DNA of 64,000 nt from Kitasatospora paranensis (GCF_039544005.1 NZ_BAABKV010000001.1:7006001-7070000), one strand, 5' to 3'; shown: positions 7,961-21,584, numbered from the stretch's first letter. Notes: generated from the letters alone by a model not told the origin. A program made the numbers and translations.

Positions 7961-9138
7961 CCGCACCTGCCCCCACCACGCCTCGCACCAGGCGGGAGCG
8001 AGTGCCCGCCGTGCTCGTCCTGGAGGACGGCCGGACGTTCGACGGCCAGGCCTACGGCGCCGTCGGCGAGACCTTCGGCGAGGCGGTCTTCAACACCGGC
8101 ATGTCCGGCTACCAGGAGACGCTGACCGACCCGTCGTACCACCGCCAGGTGGTCGTCATGACGGCCCCGCAGATCGGCAACACCGGCTGGAACGACGAGG
8201 ACGACGAGTCCAAGCAGATCTGGGTCGCCGGCTACGTCGTCCGCGACCCCGCCCGGGTCGCCTCCAACTGGCGCTCGCGCCGCTCGCTGGACGAGGAGCT
8301 GGCCGCGCAGGGCGTCGTCGGCATCAGCGGCATCGACACCCGGGCGCTGACCCGGCACCTGCGCGAGCGCGGTGCGATGCGGGTCGGCATCTTCTCCGGC
8401 CCGGCGGTCGCCGACCGGGCGGCGCTGCTGGCGAAGGTGCAGCAGGCGCCCGAGATGAAGGGCGCCGACCTGTGCGCCGAGGTCGCCACCACCGAGACGT
8501 ACGTGGTGCCGGCGATCGGTGAGAAGCGGTTCACCGTCGCGGCGCTCGACCTCGGCATCAAGGCGATGACCCCGCAGCGGATGGCCGAGCGCGGCATCGA
8601 GGTGCACGTGCTGCCGGCCAACGCCACCGTCGAGGACGTCTACGCCGTGAACCCGGACGGCGTGTTCTTCTCCAACGGCCCGGGCGACCCGGCCACCGCC
8701 GACCACCAGGTCGCCGTCGCGCAGGGCGTCCTGGAGCGCCGGACGCCGTTCTTCGGCATCTGCTTCGGCAACCAGATCCTCGGCCGCGCGCTGGGCTTCG
8801 GCACCTACAAGCTCAAGTACGGCCACCGCGGCATCAACCAGCCGGTGCAGGACCGCACCACCGGCAAGGTCGAGGTGACCGCGCACAACCACGGCTTCGC
8901 CGTGAACGCGCCGCTCGACACGGTGAGCGACACCCCGTACGGCCGGGTCGAGGTCTCCCACGTCTGCCTGAACGACGACGTGGTCGAGGGCCTCCAGTGC
9001 CTGGACACCCCCGCCTTCTCGGTGCAGTACCACCCGGAGGCGGCGGCCGGCCCGCACGACGCCGCGTACCTCTTCGACCGCTTCGTTGACCTGATGGCCG
9101 GTGCCCCGGCCCGCACCACCGCCACCGCAGGGAGCTGA
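7957..9138 (+). CDS. carA: Carbamoyl-phosphate synthase small (glutaminase) chain
   Basis: Releases ammonia from glutamine and passes it to CarB. 393 aa. The N-terminal domain carries NTGMSGYQETLTDPSY. The class I amidotransferase domain has the nucleophile cysteine in GICFGNQILGRALG, and the His/Glu pair lies in QYHPEAAAGPHD. ATG at 7957 overlaps the stop of the upstream gene (ATGA). carB follows after 3 bp. The product serves both pyrimidine and arginine synthesis. Confidence 0.97.
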   Translation: MTAPAPTTPRTRRERVPAVLVLEDGRTFDGQAYGAVGETFGEAVFNTGMSGYQETLTDPSYHRQVVVMTAPQIGNTGWNDEDDESKQIWVAGYVVRDPARVASNWRSRRSLDEELAAQGVVGISGIDTRALTRHLRERGAMRVGIFSGPAVADRAALLAKVQQAPEMKGADLCAEVATTETYVVPAIGEKRFTVAALDLGIKAMTPQRMAERGIEVHVLPANATVEDVYAVNPDGVFFSNGPGDPATADHQVAVAQGVLERRTPFFGICFGNQILGRALGFGTYKLKYGHRGINQPVQDRTTGKVEVTAHNHGFAVNAPLDTVSDTPYGRVEVSHVCLNDDVVEGLQCLDTPAFSVQYHPEAAAGPHDAAYLFDRFVDLMAGAPARTTATAGS

Positions 9139-9141
9139 CCC

Positions 9142-12450
<3,309 letters not shown>

Positions 12451-12459
12451 TCCGATCCA

Positions 12460-12491
12460 GTGGGGGGCACCGGAATCCTGGTGCCCCCCAC
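12460..12491. terminator. Perfect 12-bp hairpin between carB and pyrD
   Basis: Arms 12460-12471 and 12480-12491 (gtggggggcacc) are exactly complementary around an 8-base loop. It is a strong candidate for termination or attenuation inside the pyr gene set. pyrD starts 30 bp after it, so pyrD-pyrF may be read through or have a separate start. Confidence 0.75.
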
Positions 12492-12520
12492 CGTTATGCG
12501 CAGGAAGGCCCACCCCCGCC

Positions 12521-13621
12521 GTGTACAAGCTCCTGTTCGACCTCGTGTTCAAGAAGATGGACCCGGAGAAGGCCCACCACCTCGCCTTCTTCTGGATCCG
12601 GCTGGCGGCGTCCGTCCCCGGCCTGCGGCAGCTGGTGCGGCTGGTGCTCGCCCCGCGCGACCCGGCGCTGCGCACCACCGCCCTCGGGCTCGACCTGCCG
12701 GGCCCGTTCGGCCTCGGCGCGGGCTTCGACAAGAACGGCATCGGCATCGACGGACTCTCGATGCTCGGCTTCGACTTCGTCGAGATCGGCACCGTCACCG
12801 GTGAGCCGCAGCCGGGCAACCCGGCGCCGCGGCTGTTCCGGCTGGTGGAGGACCGGGCCCTGATCAACCGGATGGGCTTCAACAACCAGGGCTCCGCCCG
12901 GGTCGCCGCCCGGCTGGCCCAGCGGGTGCGCACCAGCTCCACGCCGGTGGTCGGCGTCAACATCGGCAAGACCAAGCTGGTGGAGGAGGCGGACGCCACC
13001 GAGGACTACCTGAAGTCCACCCGCCGGCTCGCCCCGCACGCCGACTACCTGGTGGTGAACGTCAGCTCGCCGAACACCCCCGGGCTGCGCAACCTGCAGG
13101 CCGTGACGATCCTGGGCCCGCTGCTGTGGGACGTCCGCAAGGCCGCCGACGAGGTCACCTCGCACCACGTGCCGCTGCTCGTCAAGATCGCCCCCGACCT
13201 GGCCGACGAGGACATCGACGAGATCGCCGACATGGCGCTCACCCTCGGCCTGGACGGCATCATCGCCACCAACACCACGATCGGCCGCGAGGGCCTGCGC
13301 ACGTCGGCCGGACGGGTGGAGGAGATCGGCGCGGGCGGGCTGTCCGGCGCGCCGCTCAAGGCCCGCTCCCTGGAGGTCCTGCAGCGCCTGCGCGCCCGCA
13401 CCGAGGGCCGGCTGGTCATCGTCTCGGTCGGCGGCATCGAGACCGCCGAGGACGCCTGGCAGCGGATCCTCCACGGGGCCGACCTGGTGCAGGGCTACAG
13501 CGCCTTCATCTACGAGGGCCCGTTCTGGATGCGCCGCCTGCACCGGGGCCTGGCGGCCCGGGTGCGTGCCGCCGGGCACCGCACCGTCGCCGACGCCGTG
13601 GGCACCGCCAAGGCCTCCTGA
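12521..13621 (+). CDS. pyrD: Dihydroorotate dehydrogenase, quinone type (class 2)
   Basis: Membrane-associated flavoenzyme that oxidises dihydroorotate to orotate with quinone. 366 aa. The N-terminal helix pair (YKLLFDLVFKKMDPEKAHH) is typical of class 2. FMN-site motifs GFDKNGIGIDGLSMLGFDF and IEIGTVT follow, then NRMGFNNQG and VNVSSPNTPGLRNLQ; the catalytic base of class 2 enzymes is a serine in the last motif. GTG at 12521 is preceded by AGGAAGG. It lies between the carB hairpin and pyrF. Confidence 0.96.
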   Translation: MYKLLFDLVFKKMDPEKAHHLAFFWIRLAASVPGLRQLVRLVLAPRDPALRTTALGLDLPGPFGLGAGFDKNGIGIDGLSMLGFDFVEIGTVTGEPQPGNPAPRLFRLVEDRALINRMGFNNQGSARVAARLAQRVRTSSTPVVGVNIGKTKLVEEADATEDYLKSTRRLAPHADYLVVNVSSPNTPGLRNLQAVTILGPLLWDVRKAADEVTSHHVPLLVKIAPDLADEDIDEIADMALTLGLDGIIATNTTIGREGLRTSAGRVEEIGAGGLSGAPLKARSLEVLQRLRARTEGRLVIVSVGGIETAEDAWQRILHGADLVQGYSAFIYEGPFWMRRLHRGLAARVRAAGHRTVADAVGTAKAS

Positions 13622-13691
13622 CGGCCCCGGGGCGCCCCGCGGAGCCCACGGGCCGCCCCGGTGGCCCGACCTTCTACGAGAGGACCCGTTC

Positions 13692-14531
13692 ATGACCACC
13701 CTCGCTCCGTTCGGCGCCCGGCTGCGGCAGGCGCTCGACACCCGCGGACAGCTGTGCGTCGGCATCGACCCGCACGCCTCGCTGCTGGCCGCCTGGGGGC
13801 TCGGCGACGACGTCGCCGGCCTGGAGACCTTCTCCCGCACCGTGGTCGAGGCGCTCGCCGACCGGGTCGCGGTGCTCAAGCCGCAGGCGGCCTTCTTCGA
13901 GCGGTTCGGCTCGCGCGGCATCGCCGTCCTGGAGGACTGCGTCGCCGAGGCGCGGGCGGCCGGTGCGCTCGTCGTGATGGACGCCAAGCGCGGCGACATC
14001 GGCTCCACCATGGCGGCGTACGCGCAGGCCTTCCTGGTGCCCGGCAGCCCGCTGTTCTCGGACGCGCTCACGGTCAGCCCGTACCTCGGCTTCGGCTCGC
14101 TGCAGCCCGCGGTGGACCTGGCCCGGGCGAACGGCTGCGGCCTGTTCGCGCTGGCGCTCACCTCCAACCCGGAGGGTGCCGAGGTGCAGCGCGCCGTGGC
14201 TGCCGACGGGGAGAGCGTTGCGCAGGGGGTGCTGCGCCGGCTCGCGGCGGAGAACGCGGGCGCGGAGCCGCTCGGATCCTTCGGCGCGGTGGTCGGTGCG
14301 ACCCTCGCCGAGGCCGGTGCCGATCTCGCCATCAACGGGCCGCTGCTGGCGCCCGGGGTGGGCGCCCAGGGCGCCACCGCCGCCGACCTGCCGCGGGTCT
14401 TCGGCGACTCGGTCCGCAACGTGGTGCCGAGCGTCAGCCGGGACGTGCTGAAGCACGGGCCGTCCGTGCCGGCGCTCCGCGACGTGGCCCAGCGGTTCGT
14501 CGATGATGTGAGCGGCATCACAAAGGGCTGA
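13692..14531 (+). CDS. pyrF: Orotidine 5'-phosphate decarboxylase (long form)
   Basis: Makes UMP, the last step of the pathway. 279 aa, the longer type found in actinobacteria and mycobacteria. The catalytic motif is seen as VMDAKRGDIGSTMAAYAQA, and the N-terminus has LCVGIDPHASLLAAWGL. AGAGGACC lies upstream of ATG at 13692. It closes the pyr set; a hairpin at 14564-14602 follows. Confidence 0.95.
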   Translation: MTTLAPFGARLRQALDTRGQLCVGIDPHASLLAAWGLGDDVAGLETFSRTVVEALADRVAVLKPQAAFFERFGSRGIAVLEDCVAEARAAGALVVMDAKRGDIGSTMAAYAQAFLVPGSPLFSDALTVSPYLGFGSLQPAVDLARANGCGLFALALTSNPEGAEVQRAVAADGESVAQGVLRRLAAENAGAEPLGSFGAVVGATLAEAGADLAINGPLLAPGVGAQGATAADLPRVFGDSVRNVVPSVSRDVLKHGPSVPALRDVAQRFVDDVSGITKG

Positions 14532-14563
14532 CGGATCGGCGCGGAGCGCGACCGGTTTGCCCG

Positions 14564-14602
14564 GAAAAGTCCTGTGTCTGCCCCGGCTGACCAGGACTTT
14601 TC
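14564..14602 (+). terminator. Hairpin terminator after pyrF
   Basis: An 11-bp perfect inverted repeat (gaaaagtcctg / caggacttttc) with a 17-base loop begins 33 bp after the pyrF stop. The downstream arm ends in a short T run, so it resembles an intrinsic terminator. Confidence 0.7.
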
Positions 14603-14613
14603 GTGTTCTTTTC

Positions 14614-14642
14614 CTGACGTGGCGGCCTAAGTTGGGTAGTGT
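14614..14642 (+). promoter_or_regulatory. Candidate promoter of the integration host factor gene
   Basis: CTGACG at 14614-14619 and TAGTGT at 14637-14642 are separated by 17 bp, close to the main vegetative sigma consensus of Streptomyces (TTGACR / TANNNT). Transcription would begin near 14649, leaving a leader of roughly 115 bases. Confidence 0.5.
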
Positions 14643-14765
14643 CCGGCGGTAGGTCACCGGAGGGCGGCGGATTCCGTCGCTTCTGCAGGTCAGGGCATGC
14701 TCTCCGGCGGGCCGGGCACCACCAGTCATAGCTCATCCCTTCCATTCACACCTGAGGTGAACGGC

Positions 14766-15092
14766 GTGGCTCTTCCGCCCCTTACCCCCGAACAGCGCGC
14801 CGCTGCGCTCGCCAAGGCCGCCGAAGCTCGGCGGAAGCGTGCCGACGTGAAGAACAAGCTCAAGCACTCCGGTGCCTCGCTGCACGACGTGATCAAGGCC
14901 GGCAAGGCCGACGACGAGGTCATCGGCAAGATGAAGGTTTCTGCACTGCTGGAGAGCCTCCCCGGCGTCGGCAAGGTGCGGGCCAAGCAGATCATGGAGC
15001 GCCTCGGCATCTCCGAGAGCCGCCGCGTGCGCGGCCTCGGGACGAACCAGATCGCCTCGCTGGAGCGGGAGTTCGGCTCCGCCGCCTCCTGA
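14766..15092 (+). CDS. ihf: Actinobacterial integration host factor (nucleoid protein)
   Basis: Small basic nucleoid-associated protein, 108 aa, of the actinobacterial mIHF/sIHF type, which is unrelated to the E. coli IHF fold. In Streptomyces it binds DNA without much specificity and affects sporulation and secondary metabolism. Seen are a basic N-terminal half (RKRADVKNKLKHSGASLHDV) and a helix-two-turn-helix core LESLPGVGKVRAKQIMERLG followed by ISESRRVRGLG. GTG at 14766 gives the canonical start MALPPLTPEQRAAAL; the frame is open further upstream but that part is not family-like. The pyrF-ihf-gmk-rpoZ order is the standard one in this group. Confidence 0.93.
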   Translation: MALPPLTPEQRAAALAKAAEARRKRADVKNKLKHSGASLHDVIKAGKADDEVIGKMKVSALLESLPGVGKVRAKQIMERLGISESRRVRGLGTNQIASLEREFGSAAS

Positions 15093-15140
15093 CCCCGGGC
15101 CCTGGTCCCCGGAACGTCCGCGATCCGGGATAATCGGTGC

Positions 15141-15698
15141 ATGAGTGAGCGTCCGCGGCTGACCGTGCTCTCCGGCCCTTCGGGGGTCGGCAAGAGCACG
15201 GTCGTCGCTCATATGAGGAAGATGCACCCCGAGGTCTGGCTCTCGGTGTCGGCGACGACCCGCCACCCGAGGCCGGGCGAGAAGGACGGGGTCCAGTACC
15301 ACTTCGTCGACAGCGACCAGTTCGACAAGCTGGTCGCCAACGGCGAGCTGCTGGAGTGGGCGGTCTTCGCCGGCAACCGCTACGGCACGCCCCGCACCGC
15401 CGTCCAGGAGCGGCTCGACCGGGGTGAGCCCGTCCTGCTGGAGATCGACCTGCAGGGTGCCCGCCAGGTGCGGGAGTCGATGCCCGAGGCTCAGCTGGTC
15501 TTCCTGGCGCCGCCGAGCTGGGACGAGCTGGTCCGCCGGCTGACCGGCCGGGGCACCGAGCCGCAGCACGTGATCGACCAGCGGCTCGACGCCGCTAAGG
15601 TCGAGCTGGCGGCCGAGGCGGAGTTCGACACGACCCTTGTCAACACCTCCGTCGAGCAGGTAGCAGCCGAACTGCTAACCTTGCTCGGTGTAGTCTGA
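15141..15698 (+). CDS. gmk: Guanylate kinase
   Basis: Phosphorylates GMP to GDP. 185 aa. The P-loop is LSGPSGVGKST at residues 8-18. The GMP site includes SATTRHPRPGEKDGVQY, and EWAVFAGNRYGTPR follows. GATAAT at 15129-15134 ends 6 bp before the ATG, so a leaderless transcript is possible. rpoZ follows after 55 bp, the usual pairing. Confidence 0.95.
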   Translation: MSERPRLTVLSGPSGVGKSTVVAHMRKMHPEVWLSVSATTRHPRPGEKDGVQYHFVDSDQFDKLVANGELLEWAVFAGNRYGTPRTAVQERLDRGEPVLLEIDLQGARQVRESMPEAQLVFLAPPSWDELVRRLTGRGTEPQHVIDQRLDAAKVELAAEAEFDTTLVNTSVEQVAAELLTLLGVV

Positions 15699-15753
15699 CC
15701 CGATCGGCTCTCCGAGCCGGTCGACAGAGAAGTCCACTTCGGAAGGTTCCCGC

Positions 15754-16020
15754 GTGTCCTCTTCGATGACCGCTCCCGAGGGCATCATCAACCCGCCGAT
15801 CGACGAGCTGCTCGAGGCCACCGACTCCAAGTACAGCCTGGTGATCTACGCGGCCAAGCGCGCCCGCCAGATCAACGCGTACTACTCGCAGCTCGGTGAG
15901 GGCCTGCTGGAGTACGTCGGCCCCCTGGTCGACACCCACGTGCACGAGAAGCCGCTGTCGATCGCGCTCCGCGAGATCAACGCGGGCATGCTCACCGCCG
16001 AGGCTGTCGAGGCCGTCTGA
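15754..16020 (+). CDS. rpoZ: RNA polymerase omega subunit
   Basis: 88-aa omega subunit, which helps assemble beta-prime. The conserved core is NPPIDELLEATDSKYSLVI followed by YAAKRARQINAYYSQL. GTG at 15754 has GGAAGG upstream. A near-ideal terminator hairpin follows, so gmk-rpoZ ends here. Confidence 0.95.
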   Translation: MSSSMTAPEGIINPPIDELLEATDSKYSLVIYAAKRARQINAYYSQLGEGLLEYVGPLVDTHVHEKPLSIALREINAGMLTAEAVEAV

Positions 16021-16049
16021 GCCTCCCGGCCGCTCGCGCGGCCGGACGT

Positions 16050-16086
16050 CGAAGGGCCCGCCGGACACGTTCCGGCGGGCCCTTCG
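16050..16086 (+). terminator. Hairpin terminator after rpoZ
   Basis: A perfect 16-bp stem (cgaagggcccgccgga / tccggcgggcccttcg) with a 5-base loop lies 29 bp after the rpoZ stop. Confidence 0.85.
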
Positions 16087-16179
16087 CCGTGCCCGGCACT
16101 GTGCTCCGGGTCATGGTGCACCGGCCGTCTGATGCGCCGTAGGGTGAGGGCGAACCCACCCAGGAGAGACGGAAGCACG

Positions 16180-17382
16180 ATGAACGCACCGCGCGTGGTC
16201 CTCGGCGTCAGCGGCGGCATCGCCGCGTACAAGGCCTGCGAGCTGCTGCGCCGGCTCACCGAGTCCGGCCACGAGGTCACCGTGGTGCCGACCGAGGCGG
16301 CGCTGCACTTCGTCGGCGAGGCCACCTGGGCCGCCCTCTCGCACCGGCCCGCGGCCACCGAGACCTGGGCGAACGTGCACGAGGTGCCGCACGTGCGGAT
16401 CGGCCAGCAGGCGGACCTGGTGGTGGTCGCGCCGGCGACCGCCGACCTGATGGCCAAGGCCGCCCACGGCCTGGCGGACGACCTGCTCACCAACACCCTG
16501 CTCACCGCACGGTGCCCGGTGGTGTTCGCACCCGCGATGCACACCGAGATGTGGGAGCACCCGGCCACCCGGGAGAACGTCGCCACCCTGCGCCGGCGCG
16601 GCGCCGTCGTCCTGGAGCCGGCGACCGGCCGCCTCACGGGCACCGACACCGGCAAGGGCCGGCTGCCCGACCCCGCGGAGATCTTCGAGGCCTGCCGCCG
16701 GGTGCTGGCCCGCGGCGCGGGCGGCCAGGACCTGGCCGGACGCCACGTGGTGGTCTCCGCCGGCGGCACCCGCGAGCCGCTCGACCCCGTCCGCTTCCTC
16801 GGCAACCGCTCCTCCGGGAAGCAGGGCTGGGCGCTGGCCGCGACCGCCGCCGCCCGCGGCGCCCGGGTCACCCTGCTGGCCGCCAACGTCGAGCTGCCAG
16901 ACCCGGCCGGGGTGGACGTGGTGCGGGTCTCCACCGCGCTGGAGCTGCGCGAGGCCGCCCGGAAGGCCGTCGCGGACGCCGATGCAGTGGTGATGGCCGC
17001 GGCCGTCGCCGACTTCCGTCCCGCCGAGTACGCCACCGGCAAGATCAAGAAGGTGGACGGGGCCGAACCGGCCCCGGTCGTCCTCGTCCGCAACCCCGAC
17101 ATCCTCGCCGAGCTCTCCGCCGAGCGGGCCTTCGCGGGCCAGCTGGTGGTCGGCTTCGCCGCCGAGACGGACGACGTGCTCGCCAACGGCCGGGCCAAGC
17201 TCGCCCGCAAGGGCTGCGACCTGCTCGTGGTGAACGAGGTCGGCGACGGCAAGGCCTTCGGCCGGGACACCAACGCGGCGACGATCATGGCCGCGGACGG
17301 CGGCGAGACCGTCGTGGCGCACGGCCCGAAGGACGTCCTCGCGGACGCGGTCTGGGACGAGGTCGCAGCCCGGCTGGGGTGA
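16180..17382 (+). CDS. coaBC: Bifunctional phosphopantothenoylcysteine decarboxylase / synthetase
   Basis: Two consecutive steps of coenzyme A synthesis in one 400-aa chain. The N-terminal flavoprotein half (CoaC, about 1-185) has LGVSGGIAAYKACELLRRL and PAMHTEMWEHPAT, close to the PAMN motif but with histidine in place of asparagine. The C-terminal half (CoaB) has VVSAGGTREPLDPVRFLGN, the AAAVADFRP motif and the dimer/CTP motif KIKKVDG. ATG at 16180 has CAGGAGAG upstream. It stands alone between the rpoZ terminator and metK. Confidence 0.95.
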   Translation: MNAPRVVLGVSGGIAAYKACELLRRLTESGHEVTVVPTEAALHFVGEATWAALSHRPAATETWANVHEVPHVRIGQQADLVVVAPATADLMAKAAHGLADDLLTNTLLTARCPVVFAPAMHTEMWEHPATRENVATLRRRGAVVLEPATGRLTGTDTGKGRLPDPAEIFEACRRVLARGAGGQDLAGRHVVVSAGGTREPLDPVRFLGNRSSGKQGWALAATAAARGARVTLLAANVELPDPAGVDVVRVSTALELREAARKAVADADAVVMAAAVADFRPAEYATGKIKKVDGAEPAPVVLVRNPDILAELSAERAFAGQLVVGFAAETDDVLANGRAKLARKGCDLLVVNEVGDGKAFGRDTNAATIMAADGGETVVAHGPKDVLADAVWDEVAARLG

Positions 17383-17531
17383 GCCGTCGGGGGAGATCCG
17401 TCACACGACTGCCATACCCGGGAGTGCCGCTCCCCGATAGCCGACGGTTACACTCCAGACATCAAGTCTTTCCGGACGCCCCGGATCCCCGGGGCGTTCA
17501 GTCAGCAGCCGCTGCAACCCCAGGGAGCGCT

Positions 17532-18740
<1,209 letters not shown>

Positions 18741-18758
18741 CCGGCCCCGTCCCGCAAC

Positions 18759-18800
18759 CGCAGGCGGCGGTCACCCCCACGGGTGGCCGCCGCCTGCGGC
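18759..18800 (+). terminator. Hairpin terminator after metK
   Basis: An 18-bp stem with one mismatch (arms 18759-18776 and 18783-18800) begins 19 bp after the metK stop and ends 31 bp before the priA start. Confidence 0.8.
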
Positions 18801-18831
18801 GATGTCGGACCCTTCTGATACGACTGGAGCG

Positions 18832-20896
18832 ATGAGCAGCGCAGACGGGGCCGGCGAGCAGCTGGCCTTCATCCGGGAGACGGTGCGCCGGGCCAGGCCC
18901 AGGGCGGCCCGCGGCCTGGAGCTGGCCGCCGAGCTGCCGGTCGCCCGGGTCCTGGTCGACAAGGGCGTGCTCAGCCTCGACCAGTACTTCGACTACGCCG
19001 TGCCTGCCGCGATGGCGGAGGAGGCCCGCCCCGGGGTGCGGGTGCGGGTCAGGTTCGGCGCCCGGGTCGGCGCCTCCGGTCGGCGCGAGGGCGGCGCCCT
19101 GCACGACGGCTTCCTCGTGGAACGGCTCGCCGCCTCCGACTACCCGGGCCCGCTGGCGCCGCTCGCCCGGGTCGTCTCGCCCGAGCCGGTGCTGACCCCC
19201 GCGCTGCTGCGGCTCTGCCGGGCCGTCGCCGACCGGTACGCGGGCACCCTCGCCGACGTGCTGCAGCTCGCCGTCCCGCCGCGGCACGCCCGGGCCGAGG
19301 CCGTGCCCTCGCCCGCCCCGCTGCCCTCGCCCCCGCACCCGACCCGGGCGGCTGGTCCCGCTACCCGCAGGGCCCGGCCTTCCTCGCCTCGCTGGCCTCC
19401 GGCCACGCCCCGCGCGCGGTCTGGACGGCGCTGCCCGGCCCCGGCTGGCCGCACGAGATCGCCCGCGCCGTCGCCGCCGCCCTGGCCGGCGGCCGCGGCG
19501 CCCTGGTCGTGCTGCCCGACGGCCGCGCGGTGGCCCGGGTCGACGCGGCGCTCACCGAACTCCTCGGCCCCGGCCGGCACGCCGTACTGGCCGCCGAGGC
19601 CGGCCCGGAGGACCGCTACCGGAGCTGGCTGGCCGTCAGCCGCGGCTCCGTCCGCGCCGTGATCGGCACCCGGGCCACGGTCTTCGCCCCCGTCCGCGAC
19701 CTGGGCCTGCTGGTCGTCTGGTCGGACGGCGACGGCAGCCACAGCGACCCGAACGCCCCGTACCCGCACGTGCGCGAGGTCGCGCTGCTCCGGGCCGCCG
19801 AGGAGGGCGCCGGGGTGCTGCTCGGCGGGCTGTCCACCACCGTCGAGGCCGCCCAGCTGCTGCGCACCGGCTGGGCGCGGCCGCTCGCGGCCGAACGCGA
19901 GACCGTCCGCGCGCTCGCCCCGCGGGTGCGCACGGTCACCGACCTCGACCAGGCCCGCGACGCCGCGGCCCAGGCTGCCCGGCTGCCCTCGGTCGCCTGG
20001 GAGGCCGCCCGCGAGGCCCTCACCCGCGGCCCGGTGCTCATCCAGGTGCCGCGCCGCGGCTACCTGCCGCGGCTCTCCTGCGGCCGCTGCCGGACGCCCG
20101 CCCGCTGCCGTCCGTGCGGCGGGCCGCTGGAGGCGGGGGCCGCCGACACCCCGCCGACCTGTTCCTGGTGCGGCACCGCCGAGCCGGACTGGCACTGCGA
20201 GGAGTGCGGCTCGTTCCGGCTGCGCGCCCAGGTGGTCGGCGCCCGCCGCACCGCGGAGGAACTCGGCAAGGCCTTCCCGCGGGTGCCCGTGCGCACCTCC
20301 GGACGGGACGCGGTGCTCGCCGACGTGCCGGGCACCCCGGCGCTGGTGATCGCCACCCCGGGCGCCGAACCGGTCGCCGACGGCGGCTACGCGGCCGCCC
20401 TGCTGCTCGACGGCTGGGCCCTGCTCACCCGGCCCGACCTGCGGGCCGGCGAGGAGACCCTGCGCCGGTGGCTGACCGCGGCCGCGCTGGTCCGCCCGGC
20501 GTCCGCGGGCGGTGCGGTGGTGGTGGTTGCCGAGCCCACGGCCCGCCCGGTGCAGGCCCTCGTCCGCTGGGATCCGGCGGGCCACGCCGGCATCGAGCTG
20601 GACGAGCGCGAGCAGTTGCGCTTCCCGCCGGTCTCCAGGATGGCCTCGGTGACCGGCTCCCCGCAGGCCGTGACCGACCTGCTCAACCTCGTCCGGCTGC
20701 CGGAGGGCGCCGACGTGCTCGGCCCGGTACCGGCCCCGGGGGCCGCGGTGAGGAGCTGGAACGGGCCCTGCTGCGGGTCGCCCCCGGGCAGGGCGCGGCG
20801 CTGGCCTCCGCGCTCAAGGCCGCGCAGATCGCCCGGCTGGCGCTCCGCACGGCCGAGCCGGTCCGAATCCGGATCGATCCGACCGACATCGGCTGA
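18832..20896 (+). CDS. priA: PriA-like primosomal protein, helicase motifs lost; two apparent frameshifts
   Basis: Replication-restart protein N' homologue. The reading frame moves twice, at a C run (19330-19334) and at a G run (20738-20742); one added base at each restores about 690 continuous residues. The N-terminal 3'-DNA-binding domain has VDKGVLSLDQYFDYAVP. The zinc region is intact (CGRCRTPARCRPCGG, CSWCGTAEPDWHCEECGS). The expected Walker A GxTGSGKT is replaced by PGPGWPHEIAR, and the DEEH box by SDGDGSHSDPN, so it should not be an ATP-driven helicase. That loss is typical of actinobacterial PriA. The start is ATG at 18832, in frame with an upstream ATG at 18802. A helix-turn-helix gene converges on its 3' end. 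Confidence 0.9.
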
Positions 20897-20927
20897 CCGC
20901 GCCGCCCGGCGCGGGTGTGCGGCCCGC

Positions 20928-21509
20928 TCAGCGGGCGAGGCGGGCGCCCTGCGGGGCCAGTGCGGCCGGGGCGGGCAGCCCGCCCTGCGGCGGCAGCCCG
21001 TGCTGCGGCGGCAACCCGTGCTGGCGGGCCTGCGGCACCGTCCGGGCCAGCGTCTTCGCGGGGTGCGCCGGCTCCTCCGCGGCGGCCGGGGTGTCCACCG
21101 CCCGCTCCTCGCGCGGGCCGGCCGGGGCGGGCACGGTGGCCGCCGCGAGGAGCTCGGTGGCGGGCCGGCGCATCCCGTACCGCCGGTGGACGGCCTGCTT
21201 GGTCACGCCGAGCGCCGAGCCCACCGAGTCCCAGGAGAAGCCGAGCGCGCGGTCGAACTCGACGGCGGCCGCGACCAGCGTCTCCACGCTCTCGCGCAGC
21301 TCCTGCGCCAGCCGGACGGTCGGCGCGGGCGCCCGGCCGTAGACCACGAAGCCCGCCGAGGTGCTCGGGCGGCGCGGCCGGTAGACGTTGCCCAGCTGGG
21401 CGGTCAGCGTGCGCAGCGCGTCCACCTGCCGCCGGACCCGCTCGATGTCGCGCACCAGCAGGTGCAGGCTGGCCCGCGCCCGGGCGTCGTGGTTGATCTG
21501 CTCGGCCAT
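20928..21509 (-). CDS. Helix-turn-helix protein next to priA
   Basis: 193 aa, function unknown. An N-terminal helical part (about 5-40) precedes a segment with a DNA-binding-like helix-turn-helix, SWDSVGSALGVTKQAVHRRY, near residues 90-110. The tail after about residue 120 is rich in Pro, Ala and Gln with two copies of GLPPQ. It lies tail-to-tail with priA, as in related actinomycetes. Two adjacent palindromes at 21549-21584, just upstream of its start, could be its own operators. I chose ATG at 21509; the frame is open further upstream, but there the def promoter region is expected. Confidence 0.65.
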   Translation of the reverse strand: MAEQINHDARARASLHLLVRDIERVRRQVDALRTLTAQLGNVYRPRRPSTSAGFVVYGRAPAPTVRLAQELRESVETLVAAAVEFDRALGFSWDSVGSALGVTKQAVHRRYGMRRPATELLAAATVPAPAGPREERAVDTPAAAEEPAHPAKTLARTVPQARQHGLPPQHGLPPQGGLPAPAALAPQGARLAR

Positions 21510-21548
21510 GGCCTGATGCCACCTCTCCGTACAGCGTCGGCTCGGACG

Positions 21549-21584
21549 GGGACGCGAACGCGTCCCGGTCAATTCCACTTGACC
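21549..21584. promoter_or_regulatory. Two adjacent palindromes between the HTH gene and def
   Basis: gggacgcg-aa-cgcgtccc (21549-21566) is a perfect 8+2+8 inverted repeat. It is followed directly by ggtcaa-ttccac-ttgacc (21567-21584), perfect 6+6+6. They lie in the divergent region upstream of the helix-turn-helix gene and of def. The spacing is operator-like rather than terminator-like. Confidence 0.5.

Noticed and set aside
17383..17531. SAM riboswitch in front of metK
   Set aside because: I could not recognise the conserved core of any known SAM riboswitch class in these 149 bases.
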